Part shown: positions 40,301 to 48,285 of the stretch, in pieces | Layout of the letters: every line of letters starts with the position of its first letter | Position numbering within the stretch: the first letter of the stretch is position 1 | Source: Caulobacter zeae | GTDB taxonomy: Bacteria; Pseudomonadota; Alphaproteobacteria; Caulobacterales; Caulobacteraceae | Assembly (NCBI RefSeq): GCF_002858925.1 | Contig: NZ_PJRS01000009.1 | Span: 118,854 to 182,853 of the forward strand | Direction: 5' to 3' | Length of the DNA stretch: 64,000 nt | The notes under the pieces: generated by a model | Database searches by the model: none | Seen by the model: only the letters and a program-made list of their open reading frames with translations | Told to the model about the DNA's origin: nothing | Program-made: the position numbers and the translations under genes

Positions 40301-40325
40301 CCCGCGAACCTCGACAGTCGATCAT
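37302..40325 (-). CDS. Reg_prop two-component sensor histidine kinase (HisKA_3)
   Basis: A 1007-residue membrane kinase. A signal peptide (ALALALLAALLLAPTAAPA) leads to a periplasmic region of about 650 residues with repeated propeller blades such as ITQTRDGYLWISGSDGLARF, DREGTVWTGGDRGL and GGDGRLWFLGTAG. A Y_Y_Y domain (FRYRLAGVDEAW) follows, then one membrane helix (LFLVLCLLAFAAMVWGLY). The cytoplasmic part is HisKA_3 with ARELHDTLLQG (His795) and a HATPase ending VIDSPPGGGTRIVVTIPA. Start ATG 40325 follows AGGGGGA. Related Bacteroidetes hybrid proteins sense polysaccharide fragments; here the signal is unknown. It overlaps its response regulator by 8 bases. Confidence 0.93.
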   Translation of the reverse strand: MIDCRGSRAALALALLAALLLAPTAAPAQSDALSITQFRHTAWRGAASAPGRINDITQTRDGYLWISGSDGLARFDGVTFDTYSPASDDPTVFYGVAQMLETRAGELWVGRFQGEGVSIFRDGRFASTGMPDPSRQITELLQDQDGVIWAVNARATNSLSRFVGGRWETLGAGWDAPDGWIMSMAAARDGVLWVATMDKLFFLRRGARRFETANARVERGAGLAEDGAGHIWISDQAGTRRLPDYAAGQTSARGLPNYPAPGRRLRTKIVFAPDGSLWGATGSAGLFRITHPDGPGVMTTYGVKDGLTDDQTASIFVDREGTVWTGGDRGLNAFVAPSIVEEAAIPAGADEYYVAEDGRGLVYVSDSAGLFVIRPYKPPVRIRQGLTRDIVLCGGEGAVFLLHDGVVDEIRDGRTVRSFAMDKPRTLFRCAVGTGGRLWVSSNDHRLAMHDATGWHDRRTLTSGVDEQFAVDRRGRPIVISGFSSLTRIDGDKTAAWSAAQLRLGRLTFVNDGAAGLVVGGAAGLARLSSGRIEHIDLRRHPWLRNVRYMLETPDGEVWLFTFSSIVRLSAADLARAFANPDAPIPHRVFDELDGLTSGSARYDGVRAARGGDGRLWFLGTAGVMRITPGGLVRNDAPPPVLIRAVRAGERSFSPTGAVSLPVGTSRLQIDYAALSLRTPSRVRFRYRLAGVDEAWVEAGSRRTAFYNNLPPGQYRFTVVAANDDGVWNATGASLDVSAPPTFWQSRLFLVLCLLAFAAMVWGLYRVRLRAVTARIRTRMNERIAERERIARELHDTLLQGVQGLILRFQLIVEDLPRDQPQRAPLERALDAADEALGQARDRVLDLRGADRAEDLEAALSKLIQAQGGETGPAVGVFVEGTPRALDEIAADEVLAIVGEGVANARAHAGAGCIEVRVAFGSRRLTVSVVDDGKGMAPDMLREGGRHRHFGLAGMRERARTLSGGLVIDSPPGGGTRIVVTIPARTAYSPRPWPSWRALLSWRPWHG

Positions 40326-40515
40326 CGCGTCCCCCTGAAGCCGGACTGAAGCCAGGCCCCACAGTGCGCCGAACCTCGCCGCGCCCGCATACCCATCCGG
40401 GTAAACCCTCGCTCCCCGGTTGGCCTTGAGGGCTGAAGCACACCAGAAGAACAGTGTCATCGGAAATCGCGGGGGCGTCGACGAACGCCGGCCGCACGCC
40501 TCCGGAGAGACACCG

Positions 40516-41466
40516 ATGACCCGTACATTCCTCGGCGCCGCAGCGGCCGCCGTCCTCGCCGCCGGCCTGGCCTCGGCCTCGCCGAGCCTCGCCCAGCCGC
40601 CGCCCTTCCCCGCCGCCTTCAAGACCAGCCAGATCACCACCAACGGCGCGACGATCCACGTGCGGGTCGGCGGCAAGGGTCCGGCGGTCGTGCTGCTGCA
40701 CGGCTATGGCGAGACCGGGGACATGTGGGCGCCGCTGGCGGCCGACCTGGCCCGCGACCACACGGTCATCGTGCCCGACCTGCGCGGCCTTGGCCTGTCG
40801 TCGCGCCCGGCCGGCGGCTACGACAAGAAGACCCAGGCCGGCGACGTGGCCGGGGTGCTGGACGCCCTGAAGGTCGACAAGGCCGACCTCGTCACCCACG
40901 ACATCGGCAACATGGTCGGCTACGCCTTCGCCATGCGCAGCCCCGAGCGGGTGGGCCGCTTCGTGCTGATCGACGCCCCCGTGCCCGGGATCGGCCCCTG
41001 GGAGGAGATCCTCAAGAACCCGCTGCTCTGGCACTTCCGCTTCGGCGGGCCGGACATGGAGCGGCTGGTGGCGGGCCGCGAGCGGATCTATCTCGACCGC
41101 TTCTGGAACGAGTTCTCGGCCGACCCGGCCAAGTTCTCGGAGGGCGCCCGCGTCCACTACGCCAAGCTCTACGCCCAGCCCGGCGCCATGCACGCCGGCT
41201 TCGCCCAGTTCGCCGCCTTCGACCAGGACGCCATCGACGACAAGGCCATCCTCGCCGAGAAGGGCAAGCTTCCGATGCCGGTCCTGGCCCTAGGCGGCGA
41301 GAAGTCGTTCGGCCTGACCATGGCGGCGGTGATGCGCTACACCGCCAGCGACGTCACCGAGGGCGTGATCCCCGCCTCCGGCCACTGGATCATGGAAGAG
41401 AACCCGGTCGCGACGGTGAAGATCGTCCACGACTTCCTCGACGCCAAGCCGGCGGTCAGGCCGTGA
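40516..41466 (+). CDS. Secreted alpha/beta-hydrolase, epoxide-hydrolase/dehalogenase-like
   Basis: A 316-residue precursor with a signal peptide (FLGAAAAAVLAAGLASASPS). The oxyanion motif is LLHGYGETG, and the nucleophile elbow reads THDIGNMVG with Asp129 instead of Ser, as in epoxide hydrolases and haloacid/haloalkane dehalogenases. DLRGLGLSSRP and the His in ASGHWIMEENP are also typical. It should open an epoxide or displace a halide in the periplasm. Its stop overlaps the GTG of the cupin gene (GTGA), and it is divergent from the sensor kinase across 190 bases. Confidence 0.88.
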   Translation: MTRTFLGAAAAAVLAAGLASASPSLAQPPPFPAAFKTSQITTNGATIHVRVGGKGPAVVLLHGYGETGDMWAPLAADLARDHTVIVPDLRGLGLSSRPAGGYDKKTQAGDVAGVLDALKVDKADLVTHDIGNMVGYAFAMRSPERVGRFVLIDAPVPGIGPWEEILKNPLLWHFRFGGPDMERLVAGRERIYLDRFWNEFSADPAKFSEGARVHYAKLYAQPGAMHAGFAQFAAFDQDAIDDKAILAEKGKLPMPVLALGGEKSFGLTMAAVMRYTASDVTEGVIPASGHWIMEENPVATVKIVHDFLDAKPAVRP

Positions 41467-41942
41467 GCCCGCGCCTCGCCGCCATCCTTGGCCTGACCCT
41501 GGCGAGCGTCGCCTCGGCCGGCCCCCTCCACGCCCAGGACCTGCGCCTGACCCCGCCCGAGATCGCGGCCCTGGCCAAGGGCGGCGCGGGGGCCGGCACC
41601 TCCGGCGTCGCCGGGATCCGTACGACGACCCTCTACGGCGATCCGACCAAGGCCGGTCCCTACACGATCGAGATCCGGGTGCCGCCCCATACGCGCATCG
41701 CCGCCCACAGCCACAAGGACGACCGCACGGCCGTGGTGGTCTCCGGCGCCTGGTTCTTCGGCTACGGAAAGAAGAACGAGGACCCGCTGGTCAAGGAGCT
41801 GCCGCCGGGCAGCTTCTACACCGAGCCGGCGGGCGTGGATCACTTCGCCCAGACGCATGACCAGCCGGCCAGCGTCTACATCTTCGGCTACGGCCCCACG
41901 AGCACCGACTACGTCGTGGCCGCGGACACACCCAAGCCCTGA
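41463..41942 (+). CDS. Secreted cupin-domain protein
   Basis: A 159-residue protein starting with GTG at 41463, with a signal peptide (ILGLTLASVASAGPLHA). One cupin fold is seen: VPPHTRIAAHSHKDDRTAVVVSG is the first metal-type motif (His, His, and acidic residue) and PPGSFYTEPAGVDHFAQ the second (with His). It may bind a metal and a small ligand in the periplasm. The GTGA overlap with the hydrolase gene shows co-expression, so it may stabilise or act together with the hydrolase, which is inference. Confidence 0.85.
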   Translation: MSPRLAAILGLTLASVASAGPLHAQDLRLTPPEIAALAKGGAGAGTSGVAGIRTTTLYGDPTKAGPYTIEIRVPPHTRIAAHSHKDDRTAVVVSGAWFFGYGKKNEDPLVKELPPGSFYTEPAGVDHFAQTHDQPASVYIFGYGPTSTDYVVAADTPKP

Positions 41943-41953
41943 CCACAACGAGA

Positions 41954-41985
41954 AAGGGGCGCGGCCCTGCCGGACCGCGCCCCTT
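41954..41985 (+). terminator. Intrinsic terminator-like hairpin after the cupin gene
   Basis: AAGGGGCGCGG at 41954-41964 pairs perfectly with 41975-41985 around a 10-base loop. It lies between the converging cupin and chemoreceptor genes and probably serves both. Confidence 0.8.
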
Positions 41986-42008
41986 CTGATCTCTAACGCC
42001 TAAAACTC

Positions 42009-43550
42009 TTAGCGGCCCGGACGAGCGAACGCGGCGACCTTGGCGCGGGCCGCGTGCACCGGATGCTCCGGCTCGGCGTAGCGCTGGGCCGGCGCGGTCG
42101 AGCCGATCCGGAAGCCGCCGACGTGGTTGGCGAGGTCCGCTGCTTCGGCCCGCAGCGCGCGGGTGGCGTCGGTGGAGCGCTGGGCCATGGCGGTGTTGCG
42201 CTGGGTGACCTGGTCGAGCTGGCCGACGGCGCTGTTGACCTCGGTCAGGGCGCTGGCCTGCTCGTTGGCCGAGGCGGCGATCTCGTTGACCAGGCTGTCG
42301 ATGGCGCCGACCTTGTCGACGATGCCGCGCAGGGCGTCGCCCGTCTGGCGCACCAGCTCGACGCCCTCGCCGACCTGGCGGCTGGAGTCGGAGATCAGGC
42401 TCTTGATCTCCTTGGCGGCTTCGGCCGAGCGCTGGGCCAGGGCCCGCACTTCCTGGGCCACGACCGCAAAGCCCTTGCCGGCGTCGCCCGCCCGCGCGGC
42501 CTCGACCCCGGCGTTCAGGGCCAGAAGGTTGGTCTGGAAGGCGATCTCGTCGATCACGCCCAGGATGTGGTTGACCTGGTTGGACGAGCTTTCGATCTGG
42601 CTCATGGCCTCGGCGGCGCGGGTCACGACCGCGCCCGAACGCTGGGCCTCGGTGGCGGCCTCGCCGACGCGGGACGAGACCTCCCGGGCGCTCTGGGCGG
42701 TCTTGGCGACGGTCGAGGTCAGCTGCTCGACGGCGGCGGCGGTCTGTTCCAGGGTGGCGGCCTGCTGCTCGCTGCGCATGGCCAGGTCGTCGGCGGCCGA
42801 GGCGATCTCGTCGGCGCCCGAGCGGATGCCGCGGGTGGCGCGGTCGACCGCGCCCATGGCTTCGGCGAGGGCCGCGGCGGCCTGGTCGAAGTCGGACTTC
42901 AGGCTGACGAACTCGGGAGACAGGGCCCCGTCGACCCGGGCCGACAGGTCGCCGGCCGCCAGGCGCGACAGGGCGTCGCCCACGGCGCGCACGGCGTCGG
43001 CCTGGCGCTGCTCGGCGCTGGCGCGCTCGGCTTCCAGTTGGTCGCGCTCGTCTTGCAACAGTTCCAGATAGGTCGAGATGGCCAGGTCCATGTCCAGCAT
43101 CACGGCCTTGTTCAGCGCCACCAGGCCGTCGGCCAGGTCGGCGTCGTTCTTGGCGTTGGCGAACAGGCCCTTGGCGCGCTTTTCGACCATGGCGCGGATC
43201 AGCTTCTCGGCCACCAGGGCATAGCCGCCGATGTACCAGCGCGGCTCAAGCCCGATGACGGCGTGGGCCTTGCCGATGCGGGCGACGTCGCCCTGGTAGT
43301 CGACGCCGTATTCGGCCGTGGCCAGGCGACGCCAGTGCGAGGCCTGGCGGCCCTGGGCGTTGCTGATGTGGGCGTCGCTCGAGAACATCTTGCGGGTCTC
43401 GGGGAAGGCCCGGACCTGCGCGTAGAACGCGTCCAGCGCGCCGTTGATCTCGGCGTCGATCACCGGCTTGGCGGCGCGCAGGGCGGCGCGGTCCTTGTGG
43501 TCGAAGCGCATGAAGCTCATGCGCTGGTCGAGCTGGTTCTGCGCGCTCAT
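42009..43550 (-). CDS. Globin-coupled methyl-accepting chemotaxis protein (soluble)
   Basis: A 513-residue cytoplasmic receptor with no membrane segment. Residues about 15-165 form a globin-coupled-sensor domain; [17 protein letters not shown] provides the likely proximal haem His96. A HAMP-like linker ([15 protein letters not shown]) leads to the MCP signalling domain with the hairpin tip [20 protein letters not shown]. It likely binds haem and O2 for aerotaxis through CheA/CheW. There is no NWETF-type CheR-binding pentapeptide; the end is AFARPGR. ATG 43550 is used because it begins the conserved region, preceded by GGGGTGG. Confidence 0.92.
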   Translation of the reverse strand: MSAQNQLDQRMSFMRFDHKDRAALRAAKPVIDAEINGALDAFYAQVRAFPETRKMFSSDAHISNAQGRQASHWRRLATAEYGVDYQGDVARIGKAHAVIGLEPRWYIGGYALVAEKLIRAMVEKRAKGLFANAKNDADLADGLVALNKAVMLDMDLAISTYLELLQDERDQLEAERASAEQRQADAVRAVGDALSRLAAGDLSARVDGALSPEFVSLKSDFDQAAAALAEAMGAVDRATRGIRSGADEIASAADDLAMRSEQQAATLEQTAAAVEQLTSTVAKTAQSAREVSSRVGEAATEAQRSGAVVTRAAEAMSQIESSSNQVNHILGVIDEIAFQTNLLALNAGVEAARAGDAGKGFAVVAQEVRALAQRSAEAAKEIKSLISDSSRQVGEGVELVRQTGDALRGIVDKVGAIDSLVNEIAASANEQASALTEVNSAVGQLDQVTQRNTAMAQRSTDATRALRAEAADLANHVGGFRIGSTAPAQRYAEPEHPVHAARAKVAAFARPGR

Positions 43551-43674
43551 GCCGCCACCCCTGGTCACTGGAATCCTGATCGGAAGAGCCGTGACGGCAA
43601 TTCATTAACCAAGATTGAAACCCAGGCGGGTTCTTACGCAAAAGCCGTACAAGCGGCCGCCCTGCGACGTCCGG

Positions 43675-45198
43675 TCACGCCGTCCAGAGGTAGCGCCAGG
43701 TCTCCGAGATCGGCTTGCCGTCGCGGATCAGGCGCAGGCTCAGCTCGGCCTGCTTGCCCGTGGGCTTCAGGCCGAACGCCGCCCGGGCGGTCGCCGCGCG
43801 GGGATAGGGCGTGATGTTGCTCCAGGTGGTCTCGCCGCCCTTGGCCTCGATGTCGAGCTTCACGCCGTCCAGCCCGTCGGCCAGCATCGGCCCCGACAGG
43901 TCGATAGTGAACATCCGCAGGCCGTCCTGCGCGTCGGCGCCGGTGCGGGTGCGCACCACCCTCGCCTCGCCATCGCCCAGCCGCTCGCCGCCCCAGTGCA
44001 GGCGGTAGGACAGGTCCACGCGCGAGCCGGCCTCCCAGGCCTTCTCCGGCCGCCAGAAGACGGCGATGTTGTCGTCGCTCTCCTTGCGGGTGGCCAGTTC
44101 CGCCAGCACCACCGCGCCCTTGCCCCAGTCGCCCAGGGGCTCGACCCACAGGCTGGGCCGCAGGTCGTAGCGGGCCTCCAGGTCGCCGTAGTCCTCCAGC
44201 CGCCGCGCACGCTGCACGAGGCCGAAACCACGCGGGTTCTCGTCCTGGAAGTACGACAGGCGGTGAGCGGTCGGATTGGTCAGCGGCCGCCAGATCTGTT
44301 CGCCGGTCCCGGTCAGCATGGCCAGGCCGTCGCTGTCGTGCACGGCGGTGCGGAAGTCGTCGCCCCGCGGCCCGTCCGAGACGTTGAACAGGAACATGCT
44401 GCTCTGCGCGGCCACGCCCATCCTGGTCATCTTCACGCGCGGGAAGATCGTCGCCGTGACGTCGAAGGTCACCGCCTGGCCCGGCCGGATGGTGAAGCTG
44501 TAGGCGCCCGTGCAGCTGGGGCTGTCCATCAGGGCGTGGACCACCACCGTCTCGGCGCCGTCGTCCGGACGCTCCAGCCAGAAGCGCTCGAAGCTCGGAA
44601 ACTCCTCGTTGGGCTCGCCCGCGCCGATAGCCAGTCCCCGCGACGACAGGCCGTAGAACTGGTCGCGGCCCAGGCTGCGGAAATAGCTCGCCCCCTGGAA
44701 GACGGCGATCTCGTCCAGCTTGTCGGCGCGGTTCAGCGGCCACAGCAGCCGCAGGCCCGAAAAGCCGCCTATGGCCTTGGCCGCCCCGGCGTGCTCGCCC
44801 GGCACGTCGAACATCTCCGGATCGAACGGCACCGGCCGCGCCACCCCGCCTTCGACCTCATAGATCGGGAAGACGCGCGGATAGAGATAGGCCGGCGGGA
44901 AGAACTCGGCGCGGAACGGCGCCGGGCGTTCGGCCCACAGGGCGTGCTCGCCACGGAATCGGATTCGGAAATATTCGTCGTAGGAGAGGCCCGCCAAGCC
45001 CTTGTCGCCGCCGGCGACCGGCGCGCGATAGGGCTTTTTGGCCAGGCTTTCGGCCAGGCCGCGCAGAATGTCGGGCGAGAACGCCTCGCCTTCAACTGGC
45101 GCCGGTTGCGCCGCAACAAGACGGGGGAGCATGGCCACCAGCGCTCCGAGAGACAGCGTGCCGAGCGCGCCGCGCCGGCTGACAGAAGCAAATTCCAT
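43675..45198 (-). CDS. Periplasmic glucan biosynthesis protein OpgG/OpgD family
   Basis: A 507-residue exported protein with a twin-arginine-type signal peptide (VSRRGALGTLSLGALVAML). Typical MdoG-family stretches are LAKKPYRAP, YDEYFRIRFR, FEVxG-like YEVEGGVARP, FQGASYFRSLGRDQFYGLS, GLAIG and LTNPTAHRLSYF, and the C-terminal Ig-like domain ends ETWRYLWTA. OpgG and the Tat-exported OpgD shape the beta-glucan backbone of osmoregulated periplasmic glucans; the Tat signal favours OpgD-like processing, but the two cannot be told apart reliably here. No opgH is next to it. It is divergent from the mla-type operon. Confidence 0.93.
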   Translation of the reverse strand: MEFASVSRRGALGTLSLGALVAMLPRLVAAQPAPVEGEAFSPDILRGLAESLAKKPYRAPVAGGDKGLAGLSYDEYFRIRFRGEHALWAERPAPFRAEFFPPAYLYPRVFPIYEVEGGVARPVPFDPEMFDVPGEHAGAAKAIGGFSGLRLLWPLNRADKLDEIAVFQGASYFRSLGRDQFYGLSSRGLAIGAGEPNEEFPSFERFWLERPDDGAETVVVHALMDSPSCTGAYSFTIRPGQAVTFDVTATIFPRVKMTRMGVAAQSSMFLFNVSDGPRGDDFRTAVHDSDGLAMLTGTGEQIWRPLTNPTAHRLSYFQDENPRGFGLVQRARRLEDYGDLEARYDLRPSLWVEPLGDWGKGAVVLAELATRKESDDNIAVFWRPEKAWEAGSRVDLSYRLHWGGERLGDGEARVVRTRTGADAQDGLRMFTIDLSGPMLADGLDGVKLDIEAKGGETTWSNITPYPRAATARAAFGLKPTGKQAELSLRLIRDGKPISETWRYLWTA

Positions 45199-45355
45199 GC
45201 GGCCCTTCTATGCCGCGCGTCCGGGCGACGCTACAAACCAAGCGTTGGATTATCGCCAGTTGACGGCGTCTTTGCGGCGGCGCCGCATAAAGCTGCAAGG
45301 CGAGTCGTCCGCGTTCGGCCATGATCAGGACGCAACAAGCTGCGCCTTGAAGCGT

Positions 45356-45385
45356 TTGAGCCGGCGACACAGTCCCTGCTAGGCT
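45356..45385 (+). promoter_or_regulatory. Candidate sigma-70-type promoter for the mla-type operon
   Basis: TTGAGC (45356-45361) and TAGGCT within GCTAGGCT (45378-45385) are separated by 18 bases and resemble the Caulobacter housekeeping consensus (TTGAC and GCTANAWC). They lie about 35 bases before the mlaE-type start. Spacing is at the upper limit, so confidence is modest. Confidence 0.4.
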
Positions 45386-45419
45386 GGGCGTGCGTGGTAA
45401 CGAGGGGTAAGCACAGTAG

Positions 45420-46535
45420 ATGGGCGTGCCGGCGGAATTCACCCTGGACGACAAGGACGGCGGCAAGTCCGTCGTGCTTTCCGGGGACTGGACGGCGCGC
45501 GGCATGGCCGACGCCGGCCTGCGACTCGCCGAAGCCATGAAGGGCTCCGAGTCGTTCGACCTCGACCTCACCGGCATGAACCGCTGCGACACGGCCGGCG
45601 CCTACGCCATCATCCGCGCCGCCGACGGCCGCATAAGCGCCGGGAACATCAAGGCCCGCCCCCAGACCGTGCGCCTGCTGGAGCTGGTCGGCGAGGCCAC
45701 CCAGGCCGAATGCCCGCCCGACAACCGCCTGCACGGCGTCGTCGCCCTGCTCGACCGCATCGGCCGGGGCCTTTTCGACCTGCTGCGCGACGGCTACGGC
45801 ACCCTGGTCTTCCTGGGCCACCTGCTGACCGCCCTGGCCCGCTGCGCCATCAACCCGCGCAAGATCCGCTGGGCGCCGATCATCTCGCTTTCCGAGCGGG
45901 CAGGCCTGGACGCCATGCCGATCGTGGCCACCACCACCTTCTTCATCGGCGCGGTCGTGGCCCTGCTGGGCGCCAACCTCCTGACCGACTTCGGGGCCCA
46001 GGTGTTCAGCGTCGAGCTGATCGGCGTGTCGGTGCTGCGCGAGTTCAACATCCTGATCACCGCCATCCTGCTGGCCGGCCGCTCGGCCTCCAGCTTCGCG
46101 GCCGAGATCGGCTCGATGAAGATGAACCAGGAAATCGACGCCATGCAGGTCATCGGCGTCGACCCCTACGAGGCCCTGGTGCTGCCGCGCTTCGCCGCCC
46201 TGCTGATCACCATCCCGCTGCTGACCTTCGTGGCCACGCTCGCCGGTCTCGCCGGCGGCATCGTCGTGGTCTGGGTGGTGCTGGACCTGTCGCCCAGCTT
46301 CTTCCTGCAGCGGATGACCGACTATGTGGGCGCCACCCACTTCTGGATCGGCATGTCCAAGGCGCCGGTGATGGCCATGGTCATCGCCGCCATCGGCTGC
46401 CGCCAGGGCATGGAGGTCGGCAACGACGTGGAGTCCCTGGGCCGCCGCGTCACCGCCGCCGTCGTCCACGCCATCTTCGCCATCATCCTGATCGATGCCG
46501 TCTTCGCCCTGCTCTACATGGAGCTGAACGTATGA
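45420..46535 (+). CDS. STAS-MlaE fusion: ABC lipid-transport permease
   Basis: A 371-residue protein. Residues about 1-95 look like a STAS domain (SVVLSGDWTARG, FDLDLTGMNRCDTAGAYAII), as in MlaB. Residues about 125-371 form an MlaE permease with GVSVLREFNILITAILLAGR, GSMKMNQEIDAMQVIGVDP and RQGMEVGNDVESLG. In E. coli these are separate proteins. It should form the inner-membrane channel of a phospholipid ABC system linking inner and outer membranes. Its stop overlaps the ATPase ATG (ATGA). Confidence 0.93.
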   Translation: MGVPAEFTLDDKDGGKSVVLSGDWTARGMADAGLRLAEAMKGSESFDLDLTGMNRCDTAGAYAIIRAADGRISAGNIKARPQTVRLLELVGEATQAECPPDNRLHGVVALLDRIGRGLFDLLRDGYGTLVFLGHLLTALARCAINPRKIRWAPIISLSERAGLDAMPIVATTTFFIGAVVALLGANLLTDFGAQVFSVELIGVSVLREFNILITAILLAGRSASSFAAEIGSMKMNQEIDAMQVIGVDPYEALVLPRFAALLITIPLLTFVATLAGLAGGIVVVWVVLDLSPSFFLQRMTDYVGATHFWIGMSKAPVMAMVIAAIGCRQGMEVGNDVESLGRRVTAAVVHAIFAIILIDAVFALLYMELNV

Positions 46536-47347
46536 AGACGGCCGCCGCCCCCGTCCCTGCGCCTGCCGAGGCCGCCCCGCCGATCCAGGTCGAGGGCCTC
46601 GTCTCGCGCTTCGGCGACAACGTGGTGCACGACGACCTCGACCTGACCGTCGAGCGCGGCGAGGTGCTGGGCGTGGTCGGCGGCTCGGGCACCGGCAAGT
46701 CGGTGCTGCTCAACAGCATCATCGGCCTGAAGACCCCCGACGGCGGCGTCATCCGCCTGTTCGGCGAGGACATGCAGGAGGCCTCGCGCCGCAAGTGGAC
46801 GGCGCTGGAGCGTCGCTGGGGCGTCCTGTTCCAGCAGGGCGCGCTGTTCTCGAACCTGACCGTGCGCGAGAACGTCGCCGCCCCCCTGTTCGAGCACACC
46901 CGCCTGCCCAAGAGCGAGATCCTGGAGCTGGCCGACCTGAAGATCGCCCTGACCGGCCTGCCGCCGCGCGCGGGGGCCCTCAAGCCGGCCGAACTGTCGG
47001 GCGGCATGCGCAAGCGGGCGGGCCTGGCCCGCGCCCTGGCGCTGGACCCCGAACTGCTGTTCCTCGACGAACCTACCGCCGGCCTCGACCCGATCGGCGC
47101 CGCGGCCTTCGACGAACTGATCAAGGACCTGTCCGACAGCCTCGATCTGACGGTGTTCATGATCACCCACGACCTGGACAGCCTCTACACCATCACCGAT
47201 CGCGTCGCCGTGCTGGCCGACAAGAAGGTGATCGCCAAGGCCCCGGTCGAGGAACTCGAGCACTCCGACCATCCCTGGATCAAGGAATACTTCCTGGGCC
47301 CGCGCGGACGCGCGGCCGGGAAAGCCGCTACGGCGAGGAGCCGCTGA
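46532..47347 (+). CDS. MlaF-type ABC ATPase
   Basis: A 271-residue ATPase with Walker A GGSGTGKSV, Q-loop LFQQGALFSNLTV, signature LSGGMRKRAGLARAL, Walker B LLFLDEPTAGLDP and H-loop ITHDL. The C-terminal EYFLGPRGR segment resembles the extension of MlaF that contacts its partner. It powers the permease encoded just upstream. Start ATGA overlap and stop TGATG overlap with neighbours show tight coupling. Confidence 0.95.
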   Translation: MKTAAAPVPAPAEAAPPIQVEGLVSRFGDNVVHDDLDLTVERGEVLGVVGGSGTGKSVLLNSIIGLKTPDGGVIRLFGEDMQEASRRKWTALERRWGVLFQQGALFSNLTVRENVAAPLFEHTRLPKSEILELADLKIALTGLPPRAGALKPAELSGGMRKRAGLARALALDPELLFLDEPTAGLDPIGAAAFDELIKDLSDSLDLTVFMITHDLDSLYTITDRVAVLADKKVIAKAPVEELEHSDHPWIKEYFLGPRGRAAGKAATARSR

Positions 47348-48285
47348 TGGAAAGAAACGCCAACTACGCCCTTGTCGGGGCCGCCTGCCTGATCCTGTTC
47401 ATGGGTCTGGTGGTGTTCGTCGTCTGGCTGGCCAAGCTGCAGTTCAACAAGGACTACGACCTCTACGACGTACTGTTCGTCGGGGCCGTGCGCGGCCTGT
47501 CGGAAGGCGGCGAGGTGCACTTCAACGGCATCAAGGTCGGCGAGGTCACCAAGATCGAGCTCGACAAGAGCGATCCCAACCGCGTCATCGCCCGCACCCG
47601 CCTGACCTCGGACGTGCCGATCCGCGTCGACAGCTACGCCACGCTGGAGCCGCAGGGCATCACCGGCGTCAACTACATCCAGCTGACCGCCGGCACCTCG
47701 ACCAAGCCGCTGCTGAAGGACACCGTCAAGAACGGCGAGGTCCCGATCATCCGTAGCCAGCGCAGCGCCCTGTCCGACCTGCTGGAAGGCGGCGGCACGG
47801 TGCTGAGCCGCACCATCGAGGCGCTGGACCGCGTCAACCGCGTGCTGTCGGATCGCAACATCAAGACCTTCAGCGCCAGCCTGTCCGACGTCCAGTCGGT
47901 CACCGCCGAGCTGCGCGAGCGCAAGGAAATCATCGCCGACGCCCAGAAGGCGTTGCAGAGCATCGACGCCACCGCCCAGGAGATCGCCAACCTGTCGCGC
48001 TCCACCCAAGGGGTGGTCGACGGCGACGGGCGCAAGGCGATCAAGGACCTCGGCGCGGCCGCCGACGAGATCAAGCTGGCCGCCAAGGACGTGCGCACCA
48101 TGGTCAGCCGCCTGGAGGGCCCGACCAGCGACTTCGCCTCCACCGGCCTGCCGCAGCTGTCCTCGGCCATCGTCACCCTGCAGTCGGCCGCCGAGTCCCT
48201 CGACCGCCTGGTCGGCGAGGTGGAGCAGAACCCGCGCGGCCTGGTGGGCAAGGCCCCGGCCAAGGAAGTGGAGATCAAGCCGTGA
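47347..48285 (+). CDS. MlaD-type MCE-domain protein
   Basis: A 312-residue protein anchored by one N-terminal membrane segment (ALVGAACLILFMGLVVFVVW). The MCE domain at about 40-120 contains DVLFVGAVRGLSEGGEV, FNGIKVGEV and EPQGITGVNYIQL. A long helical tail (LRERKEIIADAQKALQS, ATAQEIANLSRS) follows, longer than in E. coli MlaD, ending PAKEVEIKP. It should form the periplasmic lipid-binding ring. The ATG overlaps the ATPase stop by one base. Confidence 0.94.
   Translation: MERNANYALVGAACLILFMGLVVFVVWLAKLQFNKDYDLYDVLFVGAVRGLSEGGEVHFNGIKVGEVTKIELDKSDPNRVIARTRLTSDVPIRVDSYATLEPQGITGVNYIQLTAGTSTKPLLKDTVKNGEVPIIRSQRSALSDLLEGGGTVLSRTIEALDRVNRVLSDRNIKTFSASLSDVQSVTAELRERKEIIADAQKALQSIDATAQEIANLSRSTQGVVDGDGRKAIKDLGAAADEIKLAAKDVRTMVSRLEGPTSDFASTGLPQLSSAIVTLQSAAESLDRLVGEVEQNPRGLVGKAPAKEVEIKP

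Noticed and set aside
43604..43618. TTAACCAAGATTGAA upstream of the chemoreceptor as a CtrA site
   Set aside because: The second tetramer is TGAA rather than TTAA, and one mismatch in a short motif is too weak to list as a site.
42054..43814. Open frame opposite the globin-coupled chemoreceptor
   Set aside because: Low-complexity Gly/Leu/Val/Asp translation with no domain, opposite a clear MCP.
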